Origin: Riemerella columbina DSM 16469
Lineage (GTDB): Bacteria; Bacteroidota; Bacteroidia; Flavobacteriales; Weeksellaceae
Direction: 5' to 3'
NCBI RefSeq assembly: GCF_000374405.1
Contig: NZ_KB894262.1
Coordinates: 1 to 64,000, forward strand
Length of the DNA: 64,000 nt
Below, piece after piece: positions 8,456 through 17,202 of the stretch. A program made the position numbers and the translations under genes. Below the pieces are notes generated by a model, which saw nothing but the letters and a program-made list of their open reading frames with translations, did not search any database and had not been told where the DNA came from. Positions within the stretch are counted from its first letter, which is position 1, and each line of letters begins with the position of its first letter.

Positions 8456-9559
8456 ATGTTAAAAAAAGATAGAGTTTTAGAATTTCTAAAAGAAGTAGAG
8501 GTAGACGATTTAGTGAACAATGTTCAAATTATGGGGAATGATGTCTATATAGATATGACGGCACATTCACCAGCGATGCACGAAAAGAAAAAACTAGAAG
8601 CCGCGATGAAGCAGGCATTTGCATCGGAATTTGGAGAAGAAGTTGTTTTAAAATTAAAAATTGTATCCCCAGAACCTTCGGAAGTTCAGCTCAATCAGAT
8701 AAAAGGAAAAGAAATCCCTGGGATTAAAAATATTATTGCCATAGCTTCAGGAAAAGGAGGTGTGGGTAAATCTACCGTAGCAGCCAATTTGGCGGTTACT
8801 TTGTCTCAAATGGGTTTTAAAGTCGGTTTGCTAGATGCCGATATCTATGGGCCATCAGTCCCGACTATGTTTGATACCGAAGGAGCAAAACCTATTTCTG
8901 TAGAGGAAAATGGAAGACATTTGATGAAACCCATAGAAAATTATGGGGTTAAAATGCTTTCTATTGGCTATTTCTCTGGTGCTAACCAAGCGGTAGTTTG
9001 GCGTGGGCCTATGGCAGCCAAAGCGTTAAACCAAATGATAAGAGATGCTGCTTGGGGAGAATTAGACTTTTTATTGGTAGACTTGCCACCAGGAACGGGA
9101 GATATCCATTTATCGATTATTCAGGAAGTGCCAGTTACGGGAGCGGTTATTGTAAGTACACCACAGCATATCGCACTGGCAGATGTTAAAAAAGGCATCG
9201 CGATGTTCCAGATGGAAAGTATTAATATTCCAGTATTAGGACTGATAGAAAATATGTCATACTTTACCCCAGAAGAATTGCCAGATCATAAATATTATAT
9301 TTTCGGTAAGCAAGGGGCACAGTATTTAGCAGACGACTTAGGAATTGCTATTTTAGGCGAAATTCCATTAATCCAAAGTATAAGAGAGGCCGGGGATGTA
9401 GGTAGACCTGCGGCACTACAAGAGGGAACGAAAATTGCAGAGATTTATACCAAAACAACACAAAATATGATAGAACGCTTGGTGGAAAGAAATAAAAATT
9501 TACCACCTACCGAAGCCGTTAGAATTACCACTATGGCAGGGTGTTCTTCCAAAAAGTAA
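8456..9559 (+). CDS. mrp: Mrp/ApbC family iron-sulfur cluster carrier ATPase
   Basis: This 367-residue P-loop ATPase assembles or carries Fe-S clusters to target proteins in the cytoplasm. Residues 1-85 form a MIP18/DUF59-like domain. The deviant Walker A SGKGGVGKST starts near residue 98, and DADIYGPSVP and DLPPGTGD follow. The usual C-terminal CxxC pair of bacterial ApbC is not evident: the region after IENMSYF lacks it, and the only late cysteine is in AGCSSKK at the very end. Cluster coordination may therefore differ. The stop is 17 bases before the start of the NifU-like gene, so the two form an operon with linked function. Confidence 0.9.
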   Translation: MLKKDRVLEFLKEVEVDDLVNNVQIMGNDVYIDMTAHSPAMHEKKKLEAAMKQAFASEFGEEVVLKLKIVSPEPSEVQLNQIKGKEIPGIKNIIAIASGKGGVGKSTVAANLAVTLSQMGFKVGLLDADIYGPSVPTMFDTEGAKPISVEENGRHLMKPIENYGVKMLSIGYFSGANQAVVWRGPMAAKALNQMIRDAAWGELDFLLVDLPPGTGDIHLSIIQEVPVTGAVIVSTPQHIALADVKKGIAMFQMESINIPVLGLIENMSYFTPEELPDHKYYIFGKQGAQYLADDLGIAILGEIPLIQSIREAGDVGRPAALQEGTKIAEIYTKTTQNMIERLVERNKNLPPTEAVRITTMAGCSSKK

Positions 9560-9576
9560 TTTATACGACAAAAGAT

Positions 9577-9825
9577 ATGGAAAATCATAACAATGAAAAT
9601 TTAAAAGAAAGAGTAGAAGGGGCTCTAGAAAGTATTAGACCTTTTCTTCTTAAAGACGGTGGAGATATAGAGCTTCTTAGGATAGAAGACTCTGTAGTCT
9701 ATGTAAAATTATTGGGTAACTGTTCAGCTTGTCCAGTAAGTTTTTCTACCATGAAACTGGGCGTTGAAACTACAATTAAAGAAAGAGTTCCAGAAATAAC
9801 ACAAGTGGAAAGTGTGGAAGAGTAA
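9577..9825 (+). CDS. NifU C-terminal domain (Nfu-type) Fe-S scaffold protein
   Basis: The 82-residue product is a single Nfu domain that holds a [4Fe-4S] cluster between two monomers. The motif GNCSACPVS supplies the CxxC pair, and LKDGGDIELLRIED is the usual strand before it. The ATG at 9577 is preferred over a GTG at 9541 because the extra residues would overlap mrp and do not resemble the family. Cotranscription with mrp fits a shared role in cluster delivery. A strong terminator follows at 9861-9898. Confidence 0.9.
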   Translation: MENHNNENLKERVEGALESIRPFLLKDGGDIELLRIEDSVVYVKLLGNCSACPVSFSTMKLGVETTIKERVPEITQVESVEE

Positions 9826-9860
9826 AATCTCGACATCAGCCCACTACGGACTTACAAACT

Positions 9861-9898
9861 ATTCCCGTCTATTGCTGATAATATAGACGGGAATTTTT
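9861..9898 (+). terminator. Rho-independent terminator after the mrp-nfu operon
   Basis: ATTCCCGTCTAT and ATAGACGGGAAT form a 12-bp stem around a short loop, followed by five Ts. Confidence 0.85.
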
Positions 9899-9927
9899 AA
9901 TTTTGAGGAGTTTCTAGAGTAGAGTTT

Positions 9928-10136
9928 TATCGTCGAACGCCTCCAAAGTAATCTATTTTTTGGCAGATTAAGTAATATTTTTTTTATAATTAACTCAAAA
10001 TAAGTTAGTTACTATGTCGTCGATTCTAGGGAGTAATTCTATTATTGATGGTCGACGATAATTTTAACAAAAAATGTGTATATTTGTATAGTCGTTATAA
10101 TTGAAAATCAAAGGATTGAATTTTTTATTTTAACGG
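9928..10136 (+). promoter_or_regulatory. Probable CRISPR leader with promoter and repeated TCGTCGA motifs
   Basis: This AT-rich non-coding stretch lies on the intact-repeat side of the CRISPR array and so is the expected leader. A TATATTTG at 10079-10086 fits the -7 consensus and would start a transcript about 45 bases before repeat 1. The heptamer TCGTCGA occurs at 9930-9936 and 10017-10023, and its reverse complement at 10052-10058. The first two are each followed by AGTAAT and TCTATT at similar spacing. These could be binding sites for an integration or regulatory protein, but that is inference. Confidence 0.5.
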
Positions 10137-10486
10137 GTTGTAATTGAACCAATTGTGTAATTGAAACATTTTTTGGGCTAATTCTAAAGTCTTAACGGCG
10201 TTTGTTGTAATTGAACCAATTGTGTAATTGAAACAAATTTTAGACAAGCAAAAAATTTAAAAAAATTTAAGTTGTAATTGAACCAATTGTGTAATTGAAA
10301 CATGGATTGTATTTTGAGGGAGGTGCGTTAAGTGCCTGTTGTAATTGAACCAATTGTGTAATTGAAACTTAGATAAGGGGTAATTTTCCTCAAAAAAATC
10401 CCACTGTTGTAATTGAACCAATTGTGGAATTGAACTATCATTCAATGTTCTGTTTATCGAAACACTTCCTTATTGTAATTGAACCA
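10137..10486 (+). CRISPR. Orphan CRISPR array: four perfect and two decayed 31-bp repeats
   Basis: A 31-bp repeat beginning GTTGTAATTGAACCAATTG and ending GTAATTGAAAC is identical at 10137-10167, 10204-10234, 10271-10301 and 10338-10368. A fifth copy at 10406-10436 has a changed 3' end, and a sixth at 10472-10486 is only a 5' half. Spacers are 36, 36, 36, 37 and 35 bp and unrelated to each other. The 3' end ATTGAAAC matches the 5' handle common to type I-B and type III crRNAs, so the array is probably transcribed on the + strand, with the decayed repeats at the old, leader-distal end. An AATTG/CAATT stem lies in each repeat. No cas gene occurs in the window. No spacer was recognised elsewhere in the window. 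Confidence 0.93.
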
Positions 10487-10637
10487 GATGGAATAAAAAA
10501 TCCTCAATATTTAGTGTTATTGAAAATTTTAGCCTTCATTCTAAAGTGTTGATTTATTCAGAATTTAAACTAACCCGCAGATTTTTAAACTGATAAAAAT
10601 CATTATATTTATTTGGAATTATTTTATATAACTAAGT

Positions 10638-10645
10638 TATCTTTG
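10638..10645 (+). promoter_or_regulatory. TAnnTTTG -7 element of the SusC/SusD operon
   Basis: TATCTTTG lies 17 bases before the TTG start at 10663 and fits the promoter of the long SusCD operon. Confidence 0.6.
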
Positions 10646-10662
10646 CAGAAAACCAAATTATA

Positions 10663-13600
10663 TTGAAAGCAAAGTTGACTCATTACGGAAAGGTACTTCC
10701 AATATCTGTACTATTATTTTTAAGTCAAAATGTTGAGGCTCAAAAGGATAGTGTTAAAAGTAAAGAGATAGAGGAAGTTGTGCTTACAGGTTATACTAAA
10801 GTAAAAAATAGAGTGTTTACTGGAGCAGCAACTCAAGTAAAACTTAAAGATATCCAGTTAGATGGTGTGCCAGATGTTTCTAGGATGCTAGAAGGGCGTG
10901 TGGCAGGGCTTAATATCCAAAATGTAACGGGAACTTTTGGGGCTGCACCAAGAATTAATATCCGTGGCGGGGCTTCCATTACAGGTAATGTACAACCATT
11001 GTGGGTAGTAGATGGTGCGGTATACGAAGATATTGTAAGCCTAACACTAGACCAGTTGGTATCTGGAGATGCAGTAACCTTAATCAGTTCGGCAATTGCG
11101 GGAATTAACCCATCGGATATTCAAGATATTCAAGTGCTTAAAGATGCTTCCGCCACATCTATGTATGGGGCAAGAGCTTTAAATGGTGTGATTGTCATCA
11201 GTACAAAATCTGGTCGACGCAATGCGCCTAATAAAGTGTCTTACACCTACGAACAAACTTATAGAGGCATCCCATCTTATAGCGATTACGATTTGCTGAA
11301 CTCTCAGGAAACCATGTCGATTTATAGAGAAATGGAGAAAAAAGGTTATTTCTCTATGGCGAATGCCTATCATGGTAGAAGGGCAGGGGTATATTATAAA
11401 ATGTACGATGCCATCAATACTTATAATCCAAATACGGGCAAATATGCTTTAGAAAATACAGAAGACGCTCGATTAAACTATTTAAGACAATACGAATACG
11501 CCAATACCGATTGGTTTAAACATTTATTCAGTATTACCCCAACACAAAACCACACGGTAAGTTTCTCTGGTGGTGGGAAGAATACAGCAAATTATGCTTC
11601 GTTAGGCTTTTTTAATGATGCGGGATGGTCGGTTACGGATCAAGTGAGACGATTTACAGCCAATCTTAAAAACACCTTTTATTTAAATGATAAATTCAAA
11701 GTAGAGCTATCGGCACAAGGAAATATAAGAAAGCAAAAAGCGCCAGGAACTTTTTCGCAAAGACAAAATACGGTGATTGGAACTTTTGAAAGAGATTTTG
11801 ATATCAATCCATTTTCTTATGCTTTAAATACCAGTAGAACTTTAAGAGCTAAAGACAGCCAAGGGAATTTAGAGTTTTATAGAAATAATTGGGCGCCATT
11901 TAATATTTTAAATGAATACCAAAACAATTATATGGATGTAGATGTTTTGGATTTAAAAGTACAAGCTGATTTAGAATATAAATTAACACCAAGCCTTACA
12001 GGAAATGTTTTAGCGGTTGCTAGAAAGGCACAGACGCAGTCTAAACATTATGTAAAAGAAAATTCTAATACGATACTCGCGTTTAGATCAAATGACAATG
12101 CGATGGTTGCTGCGGAAAATATTTACCTTTTTAAAGATCCAGACCATCCTTTGGCCTACCCTCAATCAGTGTTGCCCAATGGTGGGATTTTTAATCAAAC
12201 AGATACAGGATTAGAAAGTTATTTGGTTAGAGCGTCATTGGATTACAACAAGCGTTGGGGAGATCACGATTTAAAATGGTTTGGCTTTGGTGAGTTGAGG
12301 TATGCCGATAGAACGGTAACGCCATTTCAAGGTTATGGAATACAGTACGATAGAGGAAACCAGATTTATACTTCGCCACTTATTTTTCAGAAGTTAATCA
12401 ACGATAATTTGGATTATTTTGGATTAATGATGAGAAAAGACCGCGGAGTGGCTTTCTCTACTAATGTTACTTATGCTTACAAAAATAAATATGTACTGAA
12501 TGCTGTGGGAAGTTACGAAGGCTCTAATATTGCAGGGCGTGGGGCTAAAACCAGATGGCTGCCAACTTGGAATGTCGGAGCAAAATGGAATATCCATAAA
12601 GAAAATTTTCTGAGTAATTCGTTATGGTTAAGCACTCTAGCATTGCGTTCGAGTTATGGACTTACGGCAAAGATGAATGAAAATGCCATCAATTCATTAG
12701 CGGTATTCAAAAGTGCTATTACCGACCGCTACCATATTAAAGATAGAGAGAATGCATTAAATATACTTCACCTCGAAAATAGAGATTTAACTTGGGAAAA
12801 GATGTACGAGTTGAATATTGGTTTAGATTTAGGATTGTTCCGAAATAGGGTCAATACCACAGTAGATGTCTATTCCAGAAAATCTTTTGATTTAATAGAT
12901 TTGGTAAGGACTTCGGGGATTGGCGGGCAGTATTATAAATATGCCAACTTTGGCGATATGGAAACGAAAGGGATTGAATGGACGCTTAATACCACTAATG
13001 TTAATACCGATAATTTTAAATGGAAAACCAATCTAAGTCTAAGTTATTACCAACAAAAAATTACCCGATTGCTTAACAATCCTAATACCTTTGATTTGGT
13101 AGCAGGAAAAGGGCGAGGCAATGTGGTAGGCTATGCGAGAGGTTCGATTTTTTCATTTGACTTTACAGGGTTAGATGGTCAAGGCTTACCTACTTTTAAT
13201 TTTGGAGATTATCCATTCCAAGGGACTAATGCGTACAGCAATATTGCTGGGGCAGACTTTGCAGATACCAATTATTCATTGTCTTATCTAAAGTATAATG
13301 GGGCTGTGGAGCCTAACTTTACGGGTGGTTTTTCCAATAGTCTCCAATATAAAAATTTTGATTTCTCTTTCTTTATAACTTTTCAAGCAGGAAACAAAAT
13401 CAGGCTACAGCCGACTTATGACCCGTCTTATGGTGATTTGAATGTCTTTTCAAAATATTATTTTGATAGATGGATTAACCCAGGTGACGAACTTAAAACT
13501 AATGTTCCAGTGATCCCGTCTAAAGATTTAATCAATTTAGTAGGAAAAGAAAATATAGAACGCGCTTATAATACTTACAATTACTCTCAACTAAGAATTG

Positions 13601-13833
13601 CCGATGGTAGTTTTGTAAGGATGAAAAATATTTCTGTGGGCTATAAAGTTCCAGAGCAATATAGCAAAAGATGGGGTATGTCTACATTATCATTCAGAGC
13701 TCAGGTGACTAATCCATTTTTAATTTATTCGGATAAAAATTTGAGAGGTCAAGACCCAGAATTTTATCGTGCTGGAGGGGTAGCAACGCCTATTACAAAA
13801 CAATATTCATTAAGTCTAAATGTAGGCTTCTAA
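10663..13833 (+). CDS. SusC/RagA-like TonB-linked outer membrane transporter
   Basis: This 1056-residue outer-membrane barrel imports a bound ligand with energy from TonB. A signal peptide ends near residue 27 (VEAQ). The TonB box-like IEEVVLTGY follows at about 36-44, then the plug with RVAGLNIQNVTG, RGGASITGN and DASATSMYGARALNGVI. The rest is a beta-barrel ending in an aromatic-type C-terminal strand (SLSLNVGF). The carboxypeptidase-like N-terminal domain found in many SusC proteins is absent. The start is a TTG, supported by the promoter 17 bases upstream and by the good signal peptide that follows. SusD begins 16 bases downstream. The ligand is unknown; the accessory genes suggest something other than a simple polysaccharide. 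Confidence 0.93.
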   Translation: MKAKLTHYGKVLPISVLLFLSQNVEAQKDSVKSKEIEEVVLTGYTKVKNRVFTGAATQVKLKDIQLDGVPDVSRMLEGRVAGLNIQNVTGTFGAAPRINIRGGASITGNVQPLWVVDGAVYEDIVSLTLDQLVSGDAVTLISSAIAGINPSDIQDIQVLKDASATSMYGARALNGVIVISTKSGRRNAPNKVSYTYEQTYRGIPSYSDYDLLNSQETMSIYREMEKKGYFSMANAYHGRRAGVYYKMYDAINTYNPNTGKYALENTEDARLNYLRQYEYANTDWFKHLFSITPTQNHTVSFSGGGKNTANYASLGFFNDAGWSVTDQVRRFTANLKNTFYLNDKFKVELSAQGNIRKQKAPGTFSQRQNTVIGTFERDFDINPFSYALNTSRTLRAKDSQGNLEFYRNNWAPFNILNEYQNNYMDVDVLDLKVQADLEYKLTPSLTGNVLAVARKAQTQSKHYVKENSNTILAFRSNDNAMVAAENIYLFKDPDHPLAYPQSVLPNGGIFNQTDTGLESYLVRASLDYNKRWGDHDLKWFGFGELRYADRTVTPFQGYGIQYDRGNQIYTSPLIFQKLINDNLDYFGLMMRKDRGVAFSTNVTYAYKNKYVLNAVGSYEGSNIAGRGAKTRWLPTWNVGAKWNIHKENFLSNSLWLSTLALRSSYGLTAKMNENAINSLAVFKSAITDRYHIKDRENALNILHLENRDLTWEKMYELNIGLDLGLFRNRVNTTVDVYSRKSFDLIDLVRTSGIGGQYYKYANFGDMETKGIEWTLNTTNVNTDNFKWKTNLSLSYYQQKITRLLNNPNTFDLVAGKGRGNVVGYARGSIFSFDFTGLDGQGLPTFNFGDYPFQGTNAYSNIAGADFADTNYSLSYLKYNGAVEPNFTGGFSNSLQYKNFDFSFFITFQAGNKIRLQPTYDPSYGDLNVFSKYYFDRWINPGDELKTNVPVIPSKDLINLVGKENIERAYNTYNYSQLRIADGSFVRMKNISVGYKVPEQYSKRWGMSTLSFRAQVTNPFLIYSDKNLRGQDPEFYRAGGVATPITKQYSLSLNVGF

Positions 13834-13849
13834 TTAAAGCGAATCTAAT

Positions 13850-15328
13850 ATGAAACAATTAATATATTTATTTTTAGGATTAAGTCTTTTATCGTGTAAC
13901 CGATATTTGGACGAGACGCCGGACTCTAAGTTGGATATTGAAATAGATTCGGAAGATAAAATTGCAGAATTGCTTACAGCGGCTTATCCTAGAGCGAGTT
14001 ATTTCCCGTTTTTGGAAGCGATGTCTGATAATACGGAGCGTGTAGACAATGGTATCCATACCCGTTTGAACGATGCTATGTACCATTGGCAAGATTTTGA
14101 ACAAGAGGATTTAGATACACCACTTAACTATTGGAATGATGCTTACAGAGGTATCGCACAAGCCAATCACGCATTGGAATACCTTAAAAAATTTCCTAAT
14201 AAAACCAAAAGAGTTAAAGCCCTGTATGGCGAGGCACTTTTGCTAAGAGCCTACTTGCACTTTATGCTGGTTAATATTTGGGCAGAAGCGTATAGTCCCA
14301 ATTCTGATGCTAAAGGCATTCCTTATGTAACCAAACCCGAGAGAAATGCAATTCCAGAATATAAACGACTAAGCGTTCAGGAGGTTTATGACCATATTGA
14401 AGAAGATTTGTTGCTTGGTATAGCAGCTTTGGACGACCAATATTATAAGGTGCCGAAATACCATTTTACCAAAAAATCTGCCTATGCTTTTGCAGCGAGA
14501 TTCTACCTCTATAAAGGCGACTGGGAAAAAGTTTTGGTATATTCTAATTATGTTTTAGAAGACAATCCGAGGGTGCTCATCAGAGATTGGGCGAATAAAT
14601 ATGAGAAGCTCAATACCACGCCAGATTTAATTCCGCAAGTCTATTCTTCCGTAGATGAGCCTGCCAATTTGCTTATTACCACCACACAATCTCGGTGGAA
14701 ACGAGATTTAGCCCGACTAAAATATGCCATGGGCGAAGGGCTTAAAAAAGACCTTTTTGCCAGCTTTGCACCTAAATATTCTGCCTCGTTTTGGTATTGG
14801 AATCTAACCCAAGGCAGCACTACAGGCAACCGCTTTATCAATAAATTTACGGAACTCCAAAACTTCCAAGAAACGGGCAGCAACCCTCGGGAGGTTTATG
14901 TTCCTAATATTTTATTCACAACAGATGAAGTATTGCTTAACCGTGCTGAAGCCTACACGATGCTCAAAAGATATGATAAAGCCGCGAATGATATTCTGAT
15001 TTTTATGAGTCTTAAATCGCAGAAAACATTCATCAAAGATGAGTTACTGGTGGCCTTTCAAAATGGGCATGAGAACTATACACCGTTCTATCCGCTGACC
15101 TTTTACCAAGGTTCGTTGGTCAATACCATTGCTGAACTCAGAAGGCGAGAGTTTGTCCACGAAGGGCTCCGCTGGTTTGACATCAAACGCTTCTATCTCA
15201 CCGTGAATAGAAATCAAGCTGGAGATGCCTATGACCTCAACAAAATCCTGAGAAAAGAAGATGAAAGAAAACTTTTACAAATTCCTCTACAAGCTCAAAA
15301 ACTGGGCATAGAGCCTAACCCAAGATAA
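13850..15328 (+). CDS. SusD/RagB family substrate-binding lipoprotein
   Basis: This 492-residue surface lipoprotein forms the lid of the SusC transporter. The lipobox Cys is residue 16 (SLLSC), followed by NRYLDETPDSKL, a common SusD start. TPR-like helices hold the ligand site. RAYLHFMLVNIWAEAY (about 137-152), the NEVLLNRAEAY-type motif EVLLNRAEAYTML, and the late ELRRREFVHEGLRWFDIKR match RagB/SusD. It is cotranscribed with SusC (16-base gap) and with the putative metallohydrolase 9 bases downstream. No sugar-degrading genes lie nearby, so the ligand may be a peptide, metal complex or other nutrient. Confidence 0.93.
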   Translation: MKQLIYLFLGLSLLSCNRYLDETPDSKLDIEIDSEDKIAELLTAAYPRASYFPFLEAMSDNTERVDNGIHTRLNDAMYHWQDFEQEDLDTPLNYWNDAYRGIAQANHALEYLKKFPNKTKRVKALYGEALLLRAYLHFMLVNIWAEAYSPNSDAKGIPYVTKPERNAIPEYKRLSVQEVYDHIEEDLLLGIAALDDQYYKVPKYHFTKKSAYAFAARFYLYKGDWEKVLVYSNYVLEDNPRVLIRDWANKYEKLNTTPDLIPQVYSSVDEPANLLITTTQSRWKRDLARLKYAMGEGLKKDLFASFAPKYSASFWYWNLTQGSTTGNRFINKFTELQNFQETGSNPREVYVPNILFTTDEVLLNRAEAYTMLKRYDKAANDILIFMSLKSQKTFIKDELLVAFQNGHENYTPFYPLTFYQGSLVNTIAELRRREFVHEGLRWFDIKRFYLTVNRNQAGDAYDLNKILRKEDERKLLQIPLQAQKLGIEPNPR

Positions 15329-15337
15329 AACCTCATT

Positions 15338-16249
15338 ATGAAATATACCCTATTATCCATTTTTGTTTTTTCATTATTGTTGTGTGCGTGTAACTCTCGC
15401 GAGGAACTTAGCACAGAGTCCGTCCTCATCAGTGAGATTAAGCATACCGATAGCTTAGACCAATGGCTCTACCAGACATATACTAAGCCTTATAATATTG
15501 AGGTAAAATACCGCTGGGATGCCAATGCCACAGGGCTCACACAGACCACCACGCCACCTACACGCGAGCAAGTGAAACCTGTTATGCAAGCCGTTAACCA
15601 ACTTTGGATTGAGGTTTATGAAAAGTTAGTAGGAAAGGATTTTTTAAAACGCTATGCTCCAAAGGAAATCTATCTTTATGGTGGGAAAAACTTAGATACA
15701 GAAGGTTATGAGCAAATTAAAAGCACCCACGCACCCTTGCAAATGCCTTTATTTAAAATCAATGATTTCAAAGAATCAGATTCGGCTTCTGTAGCCCAAG
15801 TGATGAGAATGGTACACCATCACTTTGCCAAAGCGCTTATTCAACAAAAGCCTTTCGATAAGGAGGCATTTTCTCAACTCAATTTCTACGCTTATAAAGA
15901 TAATTGGGGTAAACTTTCGCCTAACGATCTCTACCATCTTACCACCCGCGCTTCGGATTTTGGATACTATAGCCTCTTGGCAGCCAGAGGCGGTGTGGAA
16001 GAAGATTTTGCAGAAACTGTAAGCACGATGCTTTGCAATACCAAGCAAGATGTAGACTATATGATTTACGACTACGCAGGCTATATAGATCCTTATAACC
16101 CTGATGACAAAGAGCGTGCCCAAAAAGCAGTAAAAACCTTAACGAGCAAAAGGGAATTTGTCATTAAATATTTTAAAGATAATTTTGATATCAACTTTAA
16201 TCGTTTACAATTTGAAAGTAATGCCCAAATCAAAACTTATCTAAAATAG
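15338..16249 (+). CDS. SusCD-associated metallohydrolase-like lipoprotein with degenerate HExxH
   Basis: The 303-residue lipoprotein (lipobox Cys 18) resembles the substrate-import-associated zinc metallohydrolase lipoproteins (TIGR04549-like, gluzincin Peptidase_Mx1 clan) that sit beside SusC/SusD in Bacteroidota. In typical members the active-site helix reads like HHEFAHILHQ. Here residues 160-169 read HHHFAKALIQ, so the catalytic Glu and the downstream zinc His residues appear replaced (His162, Lys165, Ile168). The later EEDFAE motif at 221-226 is kept. The fold is probably retained but zinc hydrolysis is doubtful, so it may act as a binding protein. It lies in the operon between SusD (9-base gap) and DUF4302 (30-base gap). 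Confidence 0.75.
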   Translation: MKYTLLSIFVFSLLLCACNSREELSTESVLISEIKHTDSLDQWLYQTYTKPYNIEVKYRWDANATGLTQTTTPPTREQVKPVMQAVNQLWIEVYEKLVGKDFLKRYAPKEIYLYGGKNLDTEGYEQIKSTHAPLQMPLFKINDFKESDSASVAQVMRMVHHHFAKALIQQKPFDKEAFSQLNFYAYKDNWGKLSPNDLYHLTTRASDFGYYSLLAARGGVEEDFAETVSTMLCNTKQDVDYMIYDYAGYIDPYNPDDKERAQKAVKTLTSKREFVIKYFKDNFDINFNRLQFESNAQIKTYLK

Positions 16250-16279
16250 CGACTATAGCTTTATTAAAACTTTGGAACA

Positions 16280-17191
16280 ATGAAAATTTATATTTATTAT
16301 ATTATCGGTGCTTTTTTATTACTACAATCTTGTAGGGATAAAGAAAAAAATATCTACACAGAAACGCCTTTTCGAAGGGCTCAAAATAGAATTCTAGAAT
16401 TAAGAAACGAGTTGGTAAATGCTGAAGACGGCTGGCTGATGACTTACTTTCCAGATGTAGATACACTAAAGTTTTCTGACCCGACTAAAAATATCAAAAC
16501 TTGGGATAATGCAATTTATTTTCTAAGTCGTGAATTTGGAAAAGGGGGGTATCAATTTTATATGAAGTTTAATGATAAAGGGAAGGTAGAAATGCTTTCC
16601 GATTCGGATTATAATAATTCTAATGTCATTAAAACAAGTGATTTTGAAGTAAAACAAAGCACTTATACCCAATTGAGTTTTACCACGCAAAACTATATTC
16701 ATCAACTATTAAAAAGTGATTTTCTGTTTTGGAAAAAAGATGAAGACGGAAGATTGATTTTTAGAACCAATAATTATGTAGAGGAGGGGAGAGAGTATAT
16801 TGTATTAACAAAAGTACATTTGGAAAATCATAAGCCAGAAGAATTGATGTACGAAACTTATCGCCAAAAATTTACTTTTGAAAGACTATATAATCCGCAA
16901 TTAACCATCAAAGATAGCGAAGACGGCATACAATTTAAAAGTAATTTGCAAACTAGAAAACTAAGTACAGAAGAGCGATATACTGTATTTGTTAAAAACT
17001 GGCAACCCAACTTATACAATAGTTCTTACTATTCGGGCTTAGGTTCGGGCTATATGCCTACGGAAAAGGGATTGCTTTTTTACCCAGGAATTAAGCTAAA
17101 AGATGGAGTTGTCTTTAGAGAATTTATAAAAGTAGGAAATGTGTACAAAGCCAGTGCAGGAGGTTATGCCGCAGAAATTACACCCAATTAA
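16280..17191 (+). CDS. DUF4302 family lipoprotein
   Basis: This 303-residue lipoprotein has its lipobox Cys at residue 18 (LLLQSC). It matches the DUF4302 pattern, including RAQNRILELRNELVNAEDGW near the N-terminus (in parts RILELRNEL and NAEDGWLMTYFP), the FLSREFGKGGYQFYMKFNDKG strand region and a DFLFWKKDEDGRLIF segment. The family has no known activity and is typically encoded beside SusC/SusD and putative metallohydrolases. It is beta-rich and presumably surface- or periplasm-facing. It belongs to the SusCD operon, with 11 bases to the next gene. Confidence 0.8.
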   Translation: MKIYIYYIIGAFLLLQSCRDKEKNIYTETPFRRAQNRILELRNELVNAEDGWLMTYFPDVDTLKFSDPTKNIKTWDNAIYFLSREFGKGGYQFYMKFNDKGKVEMLSDSDYNNSNVIKTSDFEVKQSTYTQLSFTTQNYIHQLLKSDFLFWKKDEDGRLIFRTNNYVEEGREYIVLTKVHLENHKPEELMYETYRQKFTFERLYNPQLTIKDSEDGIQFKSNLQTRKLSTEERYTVFVKNWQPNLYNSSYYSGLGSGYMPTEKGLLFYPGIKLKDGVVFREFIKVGNVYKASAGGYAAEITPN

Positions 17192-17202
17192 AAAATAAAA
17201 AT

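Noticed and set aside
10091-10105. A further decayed CRISPR repeat (GTTATAATTGAA) upstream of repeat 1.
   Set aside because: It is 43 bases from repeat 1, which does not fit the 67-bp period, and only about 12 bases match.
10257-10445. A 62-codon minus-strand ORF in the CRISPR array.
   Set aside because: Its sequence is just the translated repeat and spacers, with a recurring NWFNYN/QLVQLQ pattern.
10137-10486. Type II-C classification of the CRISPR array.
   Set aside because: Flavobacterial type II-C repeats are longer (about 36 or 46-48 bp) and the window has no cas9 or tracrRNA-like sequence. The 31-bp repeat with ATTGAAAC end fits type I-B/III better.
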